Below are positions 16,401 to 24,674 of a stretch of 40,812 nucleotides of DNA, piece by piece. Source of the DNA: an uncultured Actinomycetes bacterium. Lineage in GTDB: Bacteria > Actinomycetota > Actinomycetes > Mycobacteriales > Nakamurellaceae. The position numbers were made by a program, and so were the translations under genes. The stretch is taken from contig CALANS010000098.1 of the NCBI GenBank assembly GCA_937926105.1, forward strand, positions 1 to 40,812. The letters run 5' to 3'. The stretch's first letter is position 1, and every line of letters starts with the position of its first letter. A model generated the notes under the pieces. The model searched no databases and had not been told where the DNA came from. It saw only the letters and a list, made by a program, of their open reading frames with translations.

Positions 16401-19158
16401 CGCCCATCGAGGTCAGCCCGCACGGCGCGGATCCGACGCCGGGCACCCGGCACACCGTGCCGGTCGCGTTCGGGTCGCAGGAGGTGGGGGTGGAGTCCGG
16501 CACGGAGGTGGATGTCGGCACGGCGATCACGCAGCTCGGCGCCGCCGGCGTTCCGACACGGGTGGTGATGGTGCCGCTGATGATGCTCAGCGCGGGCAGG
16601 CTGACCGTCGGTGCGGGCGCCGTCTGCCCCTGCGCGACCTGGACGTGAGTGGTGGAGGTTTCGTAGCCCGGGGCGCTGACCGTCACGGTGTACAGGCCGG
16701 GGGGCAGCGCGGGGTGACGTGGATCGTCCAGGCTGGGCACGGTGTAGAGGTAGTTCAGCGCGGCCGTGGAGGTGGCGGTGTAGGTGACGGTGCCCTTGGA
16801 CGAGTCCGCCGGATCCGCGGGGGCGGTGACGGTGATGGTGGCCACGCAGGTATCCGCGGCGATCGGCACGGCGGTGCGGTCGCAGGTCAGCGAGCCGCCG
16901 GTACGGGAGTCCACCACCTGCCCGCGGATGTGTGCGGTGGCCGGCAATTCGCTGCCGGTGTCGGCGCGCAGCGCGAGGTCGACCGTCTGGTCGTCGGCGG
17001 CCTTGACCTCGATGGTGGACGATGCCGGCGATCGGCCGTACTGCGAGGCGGTCAGCACGTAGGTGCCGGGCGGGACCCCGGTGAAGCGGTAGCTACCGGC
17101 CTGGTCGCCGGAGGTTGTCATGGTCTTCAGGGTTGCGGTGCTGCTGACCAGCGTCAGGCCGACGCCCACCAGTCCGCCCTGCGTGGCGCCGTGCGCGTCC
17201 TGGCCCGTCACGGTGCCGGACACCACGGCGTCGCCGCGGGTCAGGGTGGCGTCCACGGTTGCGCTGACCACGTCGGTGGTGAATTCCACCTTGCGGGTCT
17301 GGGTCAGGAACCCGGCTCCGCTGATCGTCAGCGTGTACTGGCCCGGGACGGGCAGGTTGGGCAGGATGTAGTGCCCGCGCAGCGCTTGCGAGGTGACGGT
17401 GGTCGCCGTCCGGGTCTGCTTGCCGTTGGTGGCGGTGACGGTGATCCCGCCCAGCCCGCCGCGGTGCCCCAGGTCGTCCTCACCCGAAATCGTGCCCACG
17501 ATGGTGCCCTCACCCGGGTTGAGGGTGAGGTCGGCGGTGGCCGAGCCGCTCGGGTCGAGATGGACCAGGGTGGCGGCCGAGCCGAATCCGGGGGCGCCGG
17601 CGGTGATCAGATAGTCGCCCGGAGTGGACAGGTTGTTCACGCTCCAGGATCCGGTCGGGTGCCTCTCGCTTGCCGTCGACACCGAGGAGGTCTGCAGGGT
17701 CGACGTCCCGTCGGTGATGGTGATGCTGGCGGCCGGAATGCCCTGGCCCGAGCTGGTGACGATGCCCGCGAGCGAGCCGGCTCCGGGTGCGAGCGCCACC
17801 TTCAGCGGTGCCGGCGAGGCAAGGTCGGTGGAATTGATCAGGAAACGCTGCGTCTGAAATCCCTGGTGCGACAACGTGAGCAAGTAGTAGCCGGGAGCGG
17901 TGATGCCGGCGAAGCGGAATTCGCCTTTCGCGTCGGTGGTCTTGGACACGGCGTCCGGGCCGGCCGCCGACTGCAGGGCCTGGGCGGGCACCTTGCCCAG
18001 CGGCCCGGTGGTGGCCCGGCGCAGCGCGTTCACCGTGCTGGAGTTGGCGCCGGGTGCGGGTGCGGCCTGGGCCTCGCTCGCGCTGGCCAGGCTGGTCGGG
18101 GCGAGCGTCACGGTGGTGCCCTTGGCGGCCGGTCCGGTGACCGTCCCGCTCAGCTCGTAGCCGGCGGGCTGAGCGGTCCCGCCGCCCTCGCCATCACCAC
18201 CGCTTCCGTTGCCGCCGTTGCCGCCGGTGCCGTTTCCGTTGCCGTTGTTTCCGTTGCCGCCGCCCGTGCCGTTGCCGGTCGTGGCGCCGCCGGAACCGCC
18301 CGTGCCGCCACCGGATCCGCTGGCCACCGGACCCTGGCTGGTCACGGTGGAGGGAGCACCGGCCAGCGACTTCGGTTTGAACGCGTCGGAGATCTTCGGG
18401 ATGAACACCACGGCCAACCCGACCCACAGCGCCACCACCAGCACCAGCCCGACCGCCACCCGGGCACCGCGCCCGATCAGCGGGTGGGAGCGCACGGTGG
18501 CCTCGGCGTACTCCGGCGCGCCGGTGCCCTGCGCGGTGACGCTGAAGGTGTGGGTGTTCTCCCCGCCGAGGATCGTCGGGCGACGAATGCGCACCTTGCC
18601 GCGCACCGCGATGGTGCGCTGCGCGGGCACGGTGACGGCGCTGCGGTGCAATCGCACCGACGCACCCGCGGCGGAGTCGCTCAGGAGCTGCAGCGGCCGG
18701 TCGGTGCCGCCCGGGTTGGTGATCTGGACGTGGAACTTCTTGCCGAACACCGCGGTGGGTGCCGGCGGCTGGATCGACACGCTGATCCGCTCGGCCGAGT
18801 CCACTGCCAGGGTCGACTCGGCGATGCCCAGTACGGGGGTGCCGCTCCCGCGCAGCGGCGTCGCCTCCACCGCGACCGCGAACGGATACCGGGCGCCCAG
18901 TGCCCCCCGTTCGGGGACGACCGTGAGCGTGATCTCCGCCGCCTCGCCGGGTTGCATCGATCCCAGCTCGAGCGGCTCCGGGACCCACCGGGAATCCAGG
19001 CCCAGCACCGTGATCCGCATCCGCGCCGGAACCCGGCCGCGATGCGTCACCCGGACCCCGACCGCCGTGGCGCTGCCGGCCGCCGCGGCCACCACGGGGG
19101 CCAGCGACACGTCGGGCGCGTCGGGGTTTTGCGGCGAGCGGGGCGTGGGTCCGGTCAT
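10459..19158 (-). CDS. Giant membrane-anchored carboxypeptidase-regulatory-like repeat protein C (2899 aa)
   Basis: ATG 19158 is chosen because it overlaps the upstream gene's TGA (ATGA, 19155-19158). No signal peptide is seen. Residues ~20-120 and ~120-220 are two beta-sandwich regions (VTHRGRVPARMRITVLG; GGTDRPLQLLSDSAAG). One membrane segment follows at ~234-254 (VAVGLVLVVALWVGLAVVF), then a Gly/Asn-rich linker at ~280-330. The remaining ~2570 residues are degenerate ~80-100-residue repeats of the carboxypeptidase-regulatory/transthyretin-like type, with recurring starts like LSGTVTG and centres like GTYVLTASQYG. Several repeats carry Cys pairs, for example CDRTAVPIAADTC. The architecture matches the two upstream genes, so all three are paralogues of very different stalk length. 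The predicted topology is N-terminus inside with the repeats outside. The function is unknown; an adhesin, receptor or cell-envelope scaffold linked to the CIS is the likeliest reading. Confidence 0.85.
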   Translation of the reverse strand: MTGPTPRSPQNPDAPDVSLAPVVAAAAGSATAVGVRVTHRGRVPARMRITVLGLDSRWVPEPLELGSMQPGEAAEITLTVVPERGALGARYPFAVAVEATPLRGSGTPVLGIAESTLAVDSAERISVSIQPPAPTAVFGKKFHVQITNPGGTDRPLQLLSDSAAGASVRLHRSAVTVPAQRTIAVRGKVRIRRPTILGGENTHTFSVTAQGTGAPEYAEATVRSHPLIGRGARVAVGLVLVVALWVGLAVVFIPKISDAFKPKSLAGAPSTVTSQGPVASGSGGGTGGSGGATTGNGTGGGNGNNGNGNGTGGNGGNGSGGDGEGGGTAQPAGYELSGTVTGPAAKGTTVTLAPTSLASASEAQAAPAPGANSSTVNALRRATTGPLGKVPAQALQSAAGPDAVSKTTDAKGEFRFAGITAPGYYLLTLSHQGFQTQRFLINSTDLASPAPLKVALAPGAGSLAGIVTSSGQGIPAASITITDGTSTLQTSSVSTASERHPTGSWSVNNLSTPGDYLITAGAPGFGSAATLVHLDPSGSATADLTLNPGEGTIVGTISGEDDLGHRGGLGGITVTATNGKQTRTATTVTSQALRGHYILPNLPVPGQYTLTISGAGFLTQTRKVEFTTDVVSATVDATLTRGDAVVSGTVTGQDAHGATQGGLVGVGLTLVSSTATLKTMTTSGDQAGSYRFTGVPPGTYVLTASQYGRSPASSTIEVKAADDQTVDLALRADTGSELPATAHIRGQVVDSRTGGSLTCDRTAVPIAADTCVATITVTAPADPADSSKGTVTYTATSTAALNYLYTVPSLDDPRHPALPPGLYTVTVSAPGYETSTTHVQVAQGQTAPAPTVSLPALSIISGTITTRVGTPAAPSCVIAVPTSTSVPDSTPTSCDPNATGTVCRVPGVGSAPCGLTSMGGSGQGAAGTYQIRGLTHGRYQILVIAQDPEYRYVVGAPPIVQIDVGGDGQFDAVLDRLGRVQLTVLVANRTSGALAPATDATVTIARAPSGKPRSAGTIAPKDNGILTITGLDGSYEVTATANGASDSGQPDPVGLNQTVPLTLVIAAPVGPLVGRVTTTGMDNQPIALVGAQVTITGTVGYDNGIARNGSAVVTTDHNGCYAVLPRGWAADAVPLTSSVCPDPVQQAVVMTDNESGAGTTLTTDRIKIAVAAQGTVTQAYPATDATLSGTDVVRVIPTINVTPQPVPVGELTLTIQGPATGYDAPDLQNAQIQVLNKPGLAGGVSITADPTTPNPNAQSDVSTTLQFTDTSLPVPPGSPAVAMPGRYPLSITLSDFVSARVDLLCPLGAATCTIVKPGSDDARTGSSDIALRRLPDISVTVRAPALPSGQLPDWANGTANLSSGSSLGNLALQVDASDPQVGHVTFDGALTRLARAGGIYKFAIQVDGYGTTSGTVTCGKDYTEPCNLTITLTTLPAFPVSEVTLSSTSSPLGDQSFNPGQVTATISPNPGSSISLSIAQDQAIGPGYYIVWTDTSPGVQEGQVTPVAGGYTIVYRLAGFSDVTATLTCAKGAVVCVQSPANIAMQMLPSPGGTVQLPLAAGASGVDLSQATVTVNSPVSAQQTLKVSLSQPSVNGGTATAALIWDQTPTLPFVGIVQQNTYSITIAVPGYYPTTVAGIDCTAVGMPCTFPNSSTIPLRLYPQPAMGLTILPPAGAPGLTVTGQPVSKPGAPTTIPKVTLTSDASGGLTWSQQGQPTGVVAPGSYTITVATLPGPGYQMLVGGTLTSTNTATFTCNTTSDCTFPSIVLTSPTTLKVLLQDANQNPAGHALLTLDRTGGSPGSGSSPTTSNGTATFANRSTSQVTSSGTDPSYTLAVKADGFAFATGANLLTSSSANVSCSNGSVTVTGLQLIPGGTTTCVVTLTRLGSITGSTAWAQYDLANPANQIGTTAQPGVSVTGTLLAADGSTTSTTFTTESDPNGTYTLAGDSDTEGLTEGTWLISASHDGMADTEGVVAIVSSDGGNTYHLAAVTDNTTGYPALTLAGDPASPTLPLLLVPDRVELDVHLQAGSPLADLPAPAGTTVTLTDSAQTPHTLTCTVTAGTTPGSTEATGCTLEHSGSSAYLAFDSLPPADYTVAVSFAPNTYNPISDQAISLLPTGAAQLIKLSLGAQVSTIKGGIRDINGNAVSSIDGTVELCPWTSTAMSDCAADDFSGNPMTQSLTTSSFTFTNVPNGEYRAVVNAVGYAPAQSGYLGVQYNLQAPSPTVTLQASTRPVTLTLTSRADTSTALDLSGATIVLEPKSSPHQPANTELQIQVNSATGAVNLGQIPTGTWTVLVRHLPGSPFDVTAIGDLSVPDGTGTVTASLPLDQAPVTFTVSWSATDCVTEPAANSTIILPLNQAGDTPVPGSVTATVGSDNTATATVNLPPGTYSLDEDTLALPAGWKLDGTPDDVVIAEPAETPTTEPTIALTAVTTSVPVQWNVNGSKATTAMGGTITATCSAGGTQSFPSTLSAGVGSIDLPPGTWDFAISGTKAAYQVAMPAQTSVPITAGDTVTFDGYSLQPSVAQQDVPGLAATSVTADVAIGNGTETVWHRNNVTVDSDGWPAGTLSVIVPAGSYGLTATVDPTSTDFGDGSSTQDVTVGTGTVTATALPAVLPYLHNGATITVYRPNGSTPAVGATVKLTDADGDAVTCNSPNTTGTDGTISCVGLSASTSYAVAAQWINSGTTYVGHGVLTTGTTGDTTAQASITVVKAPAALVSITGTDGKPFVGATVTLYTNAGAATTISGTTDALGQVFLTGLASGTTYYAIATGSVTDPDTAAVTTLSSPEIQVKTTGSTVVLAASGTLAATVSLPVLVQDSADATPIDSASVSVLSTHGIPLGGGTTIADGTVTIDGLPVTKVNVKASATGYTAGGVNQVTLPVASPPQVIKLVAAP
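18180..18330 (-). repeat. Gly/Asn-coding low-complexity tract
   Basis: A simple-sequence stretch built from GCCGTTGCC/GCCGCCG-type words on the + strand encodes, on the - strand, a GGNGNNGNGNG-like linker just after the membrane segment of the giant protein. Such tracts are prone to length change by slippage. Confidence 0.8.
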
Positions 19159-22100
19159 GATGAGCCCCCGCAGATTCCGTTGGTGCCGCACGAGTCGGCG
19201 CTGGCGGCCGCGATGCTATTCGAGTTGCCTGCTGCGTCCGTCGTGGGAGCTTCCGACGAGGTGTTCGGCTCGGACGTTGCCGGGGTGGTGGTCGTCGTCG
19301 GTGAGGTCGAGGGTGACGTCGAGGTCGTTGTCGACGGCTGAGTCGAGCTGGTGGCTGTGGACGAGACCGGTGGTGTCGCCGACGATGTCGCCGGATTGCT
19401 GGTGGCAGCCCGGGATGAGGCCGTGGTGGGCGTGGTGGCCGTCGACGGCGTGAGGGTGGTGCCGACCGTCAGGTTCAGCACGCCCTGTTCGCTGGCCGCC
19501 AACACGATGGTGCCTGAGGCCAGGGGGCCCGCGCTGACGCTGCGTGCCTCCACCACGTAGGCCTGCGGCGCGTCCACCCCGGGGAAGGAGTAATGGCCGT
19601 CGGAGTCGGTGACGGTGTGCTGGTAGACCTTGGTCGGATAGTCGGTGGACAGATACAGGTCGACCTCGGTGCCGACCAGCGCCGCGCCGCCGCCGCTGAC
19701 CTGGCCGCTGATCGAGGCCGGCTGGATCAGCACGGGGTCGTAGGTGAGGGTCTGGCCCGCCGTCACCGTGACGATCACCGTGGTGGGGCTGGTGCCCTTG
19801 CGGCTGGCGGACAGCGTGTAGGTGCCGGGCTGCACGTGGGCGATCTCGTAGCGGCCCCGATCCTGGGCCGGGGCCGAGCTGCTGGTCACGGTGTAGGTCT
19901 GCTCGCCGGAGGCCAGCGTGATGGTCGCGCCCCCGACCAGCTCTCCTCCGCGCCCGGTCTGCTGGGTGACGGTACCGGTGACGATCCCGAATGCCGATCG
20001 CATGGCGACGTCGATGCCGCCCGACGGCCCTAATCCCGAGGTGAGCTTTCCGGCCGAGTTCAGTGATACCGCAACGGTTTGGGATTGCAGATCTGGCCGG
20101 GAGAAGGTGACGGTGAAGGTGCCCGGGATGGCCAGCCCGTCCACCCGCCAGGCCCCGGCGGTGGCCCCGGATTGCGTCACCGTCGTGACGGCCGCCGACG
20201 AACCGGAGGCAATGGACACCGTCACGCCGGGGGCCGGTTTGCCGTCACCCACGGTGCTGACGATGCCCGACAGCGACCCCGCCGCCGCGGACAGCGACAG
20301 CAACACCCCGGTGAGGCGTTGCCCGCTGGTCAGGCTGAGCGTCGAGGTCACGGTGGTGTAGCCGGGGGCGCTGACGGTGACGGTGTACGTCGCGGGCGTG
20401 ACCAGGTTGCGCAGGCTGAATCCGCCGACCGTGCCCTTGGTCAGCGTCAGGGTGCGCGCCGTGGTGGTGCCGCTGGTCGCCGTGACCACGGCGTTGCCCA
20501 GCGGCCCGTTCGGTCCGGTCACGCTGCCGGCGATCGATCCGTCGCCGGTGCGCAGCACCAGCAGGATGCCGGTGCGGGACTCGCCGCCGGACAGGTCGAC
20601 GCGCTGGTCGGCGGTGGCATACCCGGGCTTGGACACGACCAGGTCGTACACCGCCGGCGACGGCAGGTCCGCCAGGGTAAACAGCCCATCCGAGCCGACC
20701 GGGATGGTTCGCAGCACCCCGCCGCTGTCCGGGGTAGTGGCGCCTGTGCCGCCCGAAGTGCCGCCGGGTGCGGCCGCGGAGGTGCCGGGTGATCCGGACG
20801 AGCCGGTGCCGTCGGCGGGTGGGGCCAGCGCCGCGGCAGGGCCGCGGAGTCCCTGCGCGGTGGTGTGCGCGGCCGCGTTGTTGGCTCCAGTGGTCGGTGC
20901 CGGCTGCGCGGTGATGGTGCCCTGGGCGGGGGAGCCGGCGGATTTATCGACCGGGCGCAGATACTGCTGCGGCACCTGCACCGTGAGCACCGCGCCGGCC
21001 ACGTCGGCGCCCATCACCTGACCGGAGATGGTGGCGGGCAACCCGCCGAGGGTGACTTGGAGTTTCGTCACCCGCTGCCCGGCATCCAGCTGGACCGCCT
21101 TGGCGTCCGCTCCGGTCAGCGCGTTCGGGTACCACACCTCGGCATAGCCGGCGCTGCGGAAGCGGACCTTGTAGCTGCCCGCCGGCATCGCCGACACGGC
21201 CCAGGACCCCTCGCCGTTGGTCGCGGTGGAGATCATCGGCTGGGTGAGGTCACCGGCCGGGAACACCTCCACCGTCACCCCCCGGACCGGGGCGCCGTCC
21301 GTCAGCCGCTTGACCGTGCCGCCGATCACCGAGCTGCCGGAGCCGGCACCGACGTTGCGCGCGGAGGCCACCTGGATCGCCAGATCGCGGTCGGCCGCGG
21401 ACACCCCCACCAGCCGGGCCATGGCGATGGTGATCACGGTGGCGAACACGCTGACCGCAAGCAGCAGCGACAGCAGCGACAGCAGGCCGCGGCCCACCCT
21501 CGCCTTCTGCATGATGGTGCCCTGTGCCAGCGGCTCCGGGGGTTCCGGCGGCGGTTCCGGGGTGTCGCCTGCCGGCCCCGTCACCGCCTGGTCGTTGCTG
21601 GCGCCCCGGCCGACCGGCGCCGTGTGGGCGGCCAACTCGGTGGGCGGCACCGCGGCCAGCGCGAAGGGACGGACCACCGGCGAGCCGAACCAGCGCCGCT
21701 TGGCGGTGGTCCGCAGATCGGTGATCACATGCTCGCCTGGCGCCAGATCCAATACCGCGGGCAGGAACTCGAAGCCGATCTTGGCCTCGGGATCCAGGCC
21801 GATCGGCGCCACCGAAATGGCGGTGTTGCCGGTGTTTTCGGCGATCACCGAGAACCGACCGTGCTTGCCGCAGACCACCGTCATGGGTGAGAGCGCCAGC
21901 CGGATCGCCTCGCGAGCGGGCACCACCAGTTCGATCTCGGCGACGGCGATGGCCTGCGGAGGAGTGAGCTCGCGGACCTGCACGGCGATGCGCCGATCCC
22001 CCGCTCCGACCCCGGGCGGGATCTCCACGGTCGCCTGCACCGTCTGCGACATGTCGGGGAACAGCGAGATGTTCTCCGCTTCCAGGCTCACCCAGGACGG

Positions 22101-22226
22101 GTCGGCGCCCAGCATCCGTAGGTGATAGCCGCCGATCACCGCACCGGTGTTGGTGATGGTGACATTGACGGTGAATGAGGAACTTTCGGCGAGTTCGACC
22201 CGCTGCGGGTCGACCTGGACGCGCAT
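19155..22226 (-). CDS. Membrane-anchored carboxypeptidase-regulatory-like repeat protein B (1023 aa)
   Basis: ATG 22226 is preferred over GTG 22235 because it gives an N-terminus (MRVQVDPQRVEL) that aligns with the neighbouring paralogue (MRVSSDTAQLDI) and has GGTGG five bases upstream. Residues 1-105 and 106-200 are two beta-sandwich regions (NVTITNTGAVIGG near 21-33). A Pro/Glu linker precedes a membrane segment at ~247-270 (GLLSLLSLLLAVSVFATVI) with basic residues (KARVGR) on its N-terminal side, giving an N-in, C-out prediction. Six carboxypeptidase-regulatory-like repeats follow, the first with the WYPNA motif. The second repeat is interrupted by a long Gly/Ala/Ser insertion. The C-terminus is a ~95-residue Ser/Thr/Pro tract ending in SCGTNGICGG. 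This looks like a wall-spanning region with a possible terminal disulphide. The stop overlaps the next start. Confidence 0.86.
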   Translation of the reverse strand: MRVQVDPQRVELAESSSFTVNVTITNTGAVIGGYHLRMLGADPSWVSLEAENISLFPDMSQTVQATVEIPPGVGAGDRRIAVQVRELTPPQAIAVAEIELVVPAREAIRLALSPMTVVCGKHGRFSVIAENTGNTAISVAPIGLDPEAKIGFEFLPAVLDLAPGEHVITDLRTTAKRRWFGSPVVRPFALAAVPPTELAAHTAPVGRGASNDQAVTGPAGDTPEPPPEPPEPLAQGTIMQKARVGRGLLSLLSLLLAVSVFATVITIAMARLVGVSAADRDLAIQVASARNVGAGSGSSVIGGTVKRLTDGAPVRGVTVEVFPAGDLTQPMISTATNGEGSWAVSAMPAGSYKVRFRSAGYAEVWYPNALTGADAKAVQLDAGQRVTKLQVTLGGLPATISGQVMGADVAGAVLTVQVPQQYLRPVDKSAGSPAQGTITAQPAPTTGANNAAAHTTAQGLRGPAAALAPPADGTGSSGSPGTSAAAPGGTSGGTGATTPDSGGVLRTIPVGSDGLFTLADLPSPAVYDLVVSKPGYATADQRVDLSGGESRTGILLVLRTGDGSIAGSVTGPNGPLGNAVVTATSGTTTARTLTLTKGTVGGFSLRNLVTPATYTVTVSAPGYTTVTSTLSLTSGQRLTGVLLSLSAAAGSLSGIVSTVGDGKPAPGVTVSIASGSSAAVTTVTQSGATAGAWRVDGLAIPGTFTVTFSRPDLQSQTVAVSLNSAGKLTSGLGPSGGIDVAMRSAFGIVTGTVTQQTGRGGELVGGATITLASGEQTYTVTSSSAPAQDRGRYEIAHVQPGTYTLSASRKGTSPTTVIVTVTAGQTLTYDPVLIQPASISGQVSGGGAALVGTEVDLYLSTDYPTKVYQHTVTDSDGHYSFPGVDAPQAYVVEARSVSAGPLASGTIVLAASEQGVLNLTVGTTLTPSTATTPTTASSRAATSNPATSSATPPVSSTATSSTQPSTTTSTSPSTSPTTTTTPATSEPNTSSEAPTTDAAGNSNSIAAASADSCGTNGICGGSS

Positions 22227-22227
22227 C

Positions 22228-24669
22228 TCAGCCACCGCCGGACAGCTGGAAGTTCAGCGTGACTGGTGCGCCGGGAGCGACGGTGACGATCGATGTCGCG
22301 CTGTCGCCTCCGGCATCCGCCGCCGTCACGGTGTACACCCCGGCCGGCAGGCCGGCCACCGTGTAGCGGCCGAGGGCGCCGCCCTGACCGCTGCCGGTGG
22401 TGATCACCGGCCAGGAACGCTGTCCGTCGGTGGCCGTCACGGTCACGCCCGGCAGGCCCTGACCCGCCACGTCGGTCACGGCGCCGGTGATCGAGCCCAC
22501 CGACCGGCTCATGGTCACGGTGATCGGCGTGAGCGCCTTGTCGGCCGTCAGCGTCACCGGCACCGTCTGGTCGGCGTAGCCGTCCTTGGTGAACGTCAGC
22601 GTGTACGAGCCGGGTGCCGGTAGTCCGGTCAGGCGGAAGGTGCCGACCGCGCCGTCGGTGAGAGTCACGGTGCTGGGCGGATCGGCGATGCCGCCCACCG
22701 TCACGCCGGCGCCGCCGACGCCGACACCGGCGGCGTCCACCAGCCGGCCGGAGACCACCCCGGAGCCGGCGCTCAGCGCGATGGCCAGGTTGTTCTGCGG
22801 CTTGTTGGGAGCGAGGTCGATCACCTGGCTGACCTGCCCGTAGCCGTCCTTGGACACGGTGATCACGTAGGTGGCCGGGGTGGGCAGGTTGGCGATGACG
22901 AAGTGACCGACGTCGCCGGTGGTCGGCGTGCCGGTGACGATCTGCTGCCCGGCCACCGTGGTGGTGACCTTCGCGCCGCCCAACGGCTTGCTGCCATCGG
23001 TGACGGTGCCGGAGATCTGCACGTTCCCGGCGTCCAGCACCACCGTGGATTCGAAACGCTCAGCTCCACCGGTGACGGTGGTCTGCATGGTGGACACCTG
23101 ATAGCCCGGTGTGGTGAAGGTCAACTGATAGGTGCCCGGCGCCGGCAGCTTGGGAATGGTGAAGGTGTTGTACGGCTGGCCGGCCTTGGTCGTGACATCC
23201 GGGATGGTGATGTTCTGGCCGTCCCGCTGGGCCAGCAGGCGGACGCTCACGGTGGTGGTGACGGCATTGGTGATATCGCCGGGGTCGACCTTCCCGGTGA
23301 TGGTGGCGGGCTTGCCGGTGACGATGGCGTTGCCGCCGGCATTGATCTGGTTGGCGTGGGCGGTCAGCGTCTTGGCCGCGGCGGCCGTCGGGGCGTTCGG
23401 GTAGTAGCTCGTGACGAATCCCTGCGCACTGAGCCTGAGCAGGTACGGGCCGGGAAACAGGCCCGAGATCTGATAGGTGCCGTCCGCCTGGGTGGCCGCC
23501 GAGGCGGTGCGTACCGTGCTGCCATCCGCCTTGACCCGCAACGCCTCCACCAGAATGCGGCCCACCGGCTGGCCGCTGCTGGCGGCGGTGACGGTGCCGC
23601 TGATGGTGCCGCCGACCCCCGCGGGCAGCGCCCCGGACTTGGGCAGCGCGCCGGCCGGAGCCGCCCCGTCGGCCGCCGCCGGCGCGGCGCCACCCGACGT
23701 GCCCGGGGCGGCACCCCCGGTGCCCGGCGCGGCCGTGCCGCCGGCGGCGCCAGCTGTGCCGCCGGATGCCGTGTCACTGGCCGGGGTGGCCGCGAAGAAC
23801 GAGGCGGGGGCGGCCTTGGTCAGCGGGTCGCCGGCGAACACCTTCGCCAGCCCGAACAGGAAGACCGCCGCCCACAGCGCGATGATCGCGACCAGGATGA
23901 GGGCGGTGATGACGCCGCGGGTCAGGTAGGGCCGTTGCCGGAAGGTGATGGGGACCGTTTCGGTGAGCGGCTCGGGTCCGGCGGGATCGGCGTGCACATC
24001 GCCGTCGGGCTCGGTGATTTCCGGCAGTGGGTCCGCGGGCGCCGACGGGTCGCGCGGATAGCCGACCGGTGCCGGTGCGGCGGCGCGGGCGGTGGCCTCG
24101 ATCAGCAGCGGCCGGTCGACGTCGGTGCCCATGATCATCCGCCGGCCCCGCACGGTGACGACGGCCTCCGCGACGGAACCCGGTGGCAGCGACAGCACCG
24201 CCGGCTGCACGGTGATCGCGCAGACCTTCTGCGGGTCGTTGACCTTCAGGTCGACGTCCAGCAGCACGTTGCCGCGGTTGGTCAGCGTGACGATGAACCG
24301 GGCGGTGCGCCGTGCGCGCACCAGTTCGGGCCGGCTGGCGACGCCCAGCCCCGGGGACCGGGGCACCACCAGATCGACGTTCACGTAGGCGGGGAAGCTG
24401 TCCGGCTGGCGGGACAGCACCTCGACCGTCATCGGATGCCGGCCCGCCGGGAAGCTCTGCGGCAGCCCGAGTGTCACCGTGAGCTGCCCCGACGAATCCG
24501 GGAATAGCGGGAGCAGGCTGGGTCGGGTGGTGACGTTGCGCTCGGGCAGGCCGACGACCCGGGCGGTGATGCCGTCGATGACGGCGCCGGTGTTGACCAC
24601 GTTCAGCGTGACATCGGCCTTGGCTCCGGGGGCGATGTCGAGTTGGGCGGTGTCGGAACTGACGCGCAC
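22228..24669 (-). CDS. Membrane-anchored carboxypeptidase-regulatory-like repeat protein A (813 aa)
   Basis: GTG 24669 is chosen because it lies just after the DUF4255 stop (TGA ending 24675), has a G6 tract upstream, and gives MRVSSDTAQLDI, collinear with the next paralogue. The longer open frame to 24978 is only the shadow of DUF4255. Residues 1-105 (LNVVNTGAVIDG at 22-33) and 106-200 (FIVTLTNRGNVLLDVDLKV) form two NEW3/Ig-like beta sandwiches. An acidic Pro-rich linker leads to a membrane segment at ~252-276 (VITALILVAIIALWAAVFLF) preceded by RQRPYLTR, so N-in, C-out. A Gly/Ala/Pro linker and five carboxypeptidase-regulatory-like repeats follow (first YYPNA; later ISGTVTDGSKPL, VSGRLVDAAG, ITGAVTDVAG). 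This is the shortest member of the family of three. The repeats presumably form an extracytoplasmic rod. Confidence 0.87.
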   Translation of the reverse strand: MRVSSDTAQLDIAPGAKADVTLNVVNTGAVIDGITARVVGLPERNVTTRPSLLPLFPDSSGQLTVTLGLPQSFPAGRHPMTVEVLSRQPDSFPAYVNVDLVVPRSPGLGVASRPELVRARRTARFIVTLTNRGNVLLDVDLKVNDPQKVCAITVQPAVLSLPPGSVAEAVVTVRGRRMIMGTDVDRPLLIEATARAAAPAPVGYPRDPSAPADPLPEITEPDGDVHADPAGPEPLTETVPITFRQRPYLTRGVITALILVAIIALWAAVFLFGLAKVFAGDPLTKAAPASFFAATPASDTASGGTAGAAGGTAAPGTGGAAPGTSGGAAPAAADGAAPAGALPKSGALPAGVGGTISGTVTAASSGQPVGRILVEALRVKADGSTVRTASAATQADGTYQISGLFPGPYLLRLSAQGFVTSYYPNAPTAAAAKTLTAHANQINAGGNAIVTGKPATITGKVDPGDITNAVTTTVSVRLLAQRDGQNITIPDVTTKAGQPYNTFTIPKLPAPGTYQLTFTTPGYQVSTMQTTVTGGAERFESTVVLDAGNVQISGTVTDGSKPLGGAKVTTTVAGQQIVTGTPTTGDVGHFVIANLPTPATYVITVSKDGYGQVSQVIDLAPNKPQNNLAIALSAGSGVVSGRLVDAAGVGVGGAGVTVGGIADPPSTVTLTDGAVGTFRLTGLPAPGSYTLTFTKDGYADQTVPVTLTADKALTPITVTMSRSVGSITGAVTDVAGQGLPGVTVTATDGQRSWPVITTGSGQGGALGRYTVAGLPAGVYTVTAADAGGDSATSIVTVAPGAPVTLNFQLSGGG

Positions 24670-24674
24670 CCGGC

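Noticed and set aside
15010..19341. Long + strand open frame (1443 codons) opposite the giant stalk gene
   Set aside because: It is a high-GC antisense shadow: composition is Arg/Gly/Ala-rich with no domain signatures, while the - strand frame has clear repeated folds and coupled starts.
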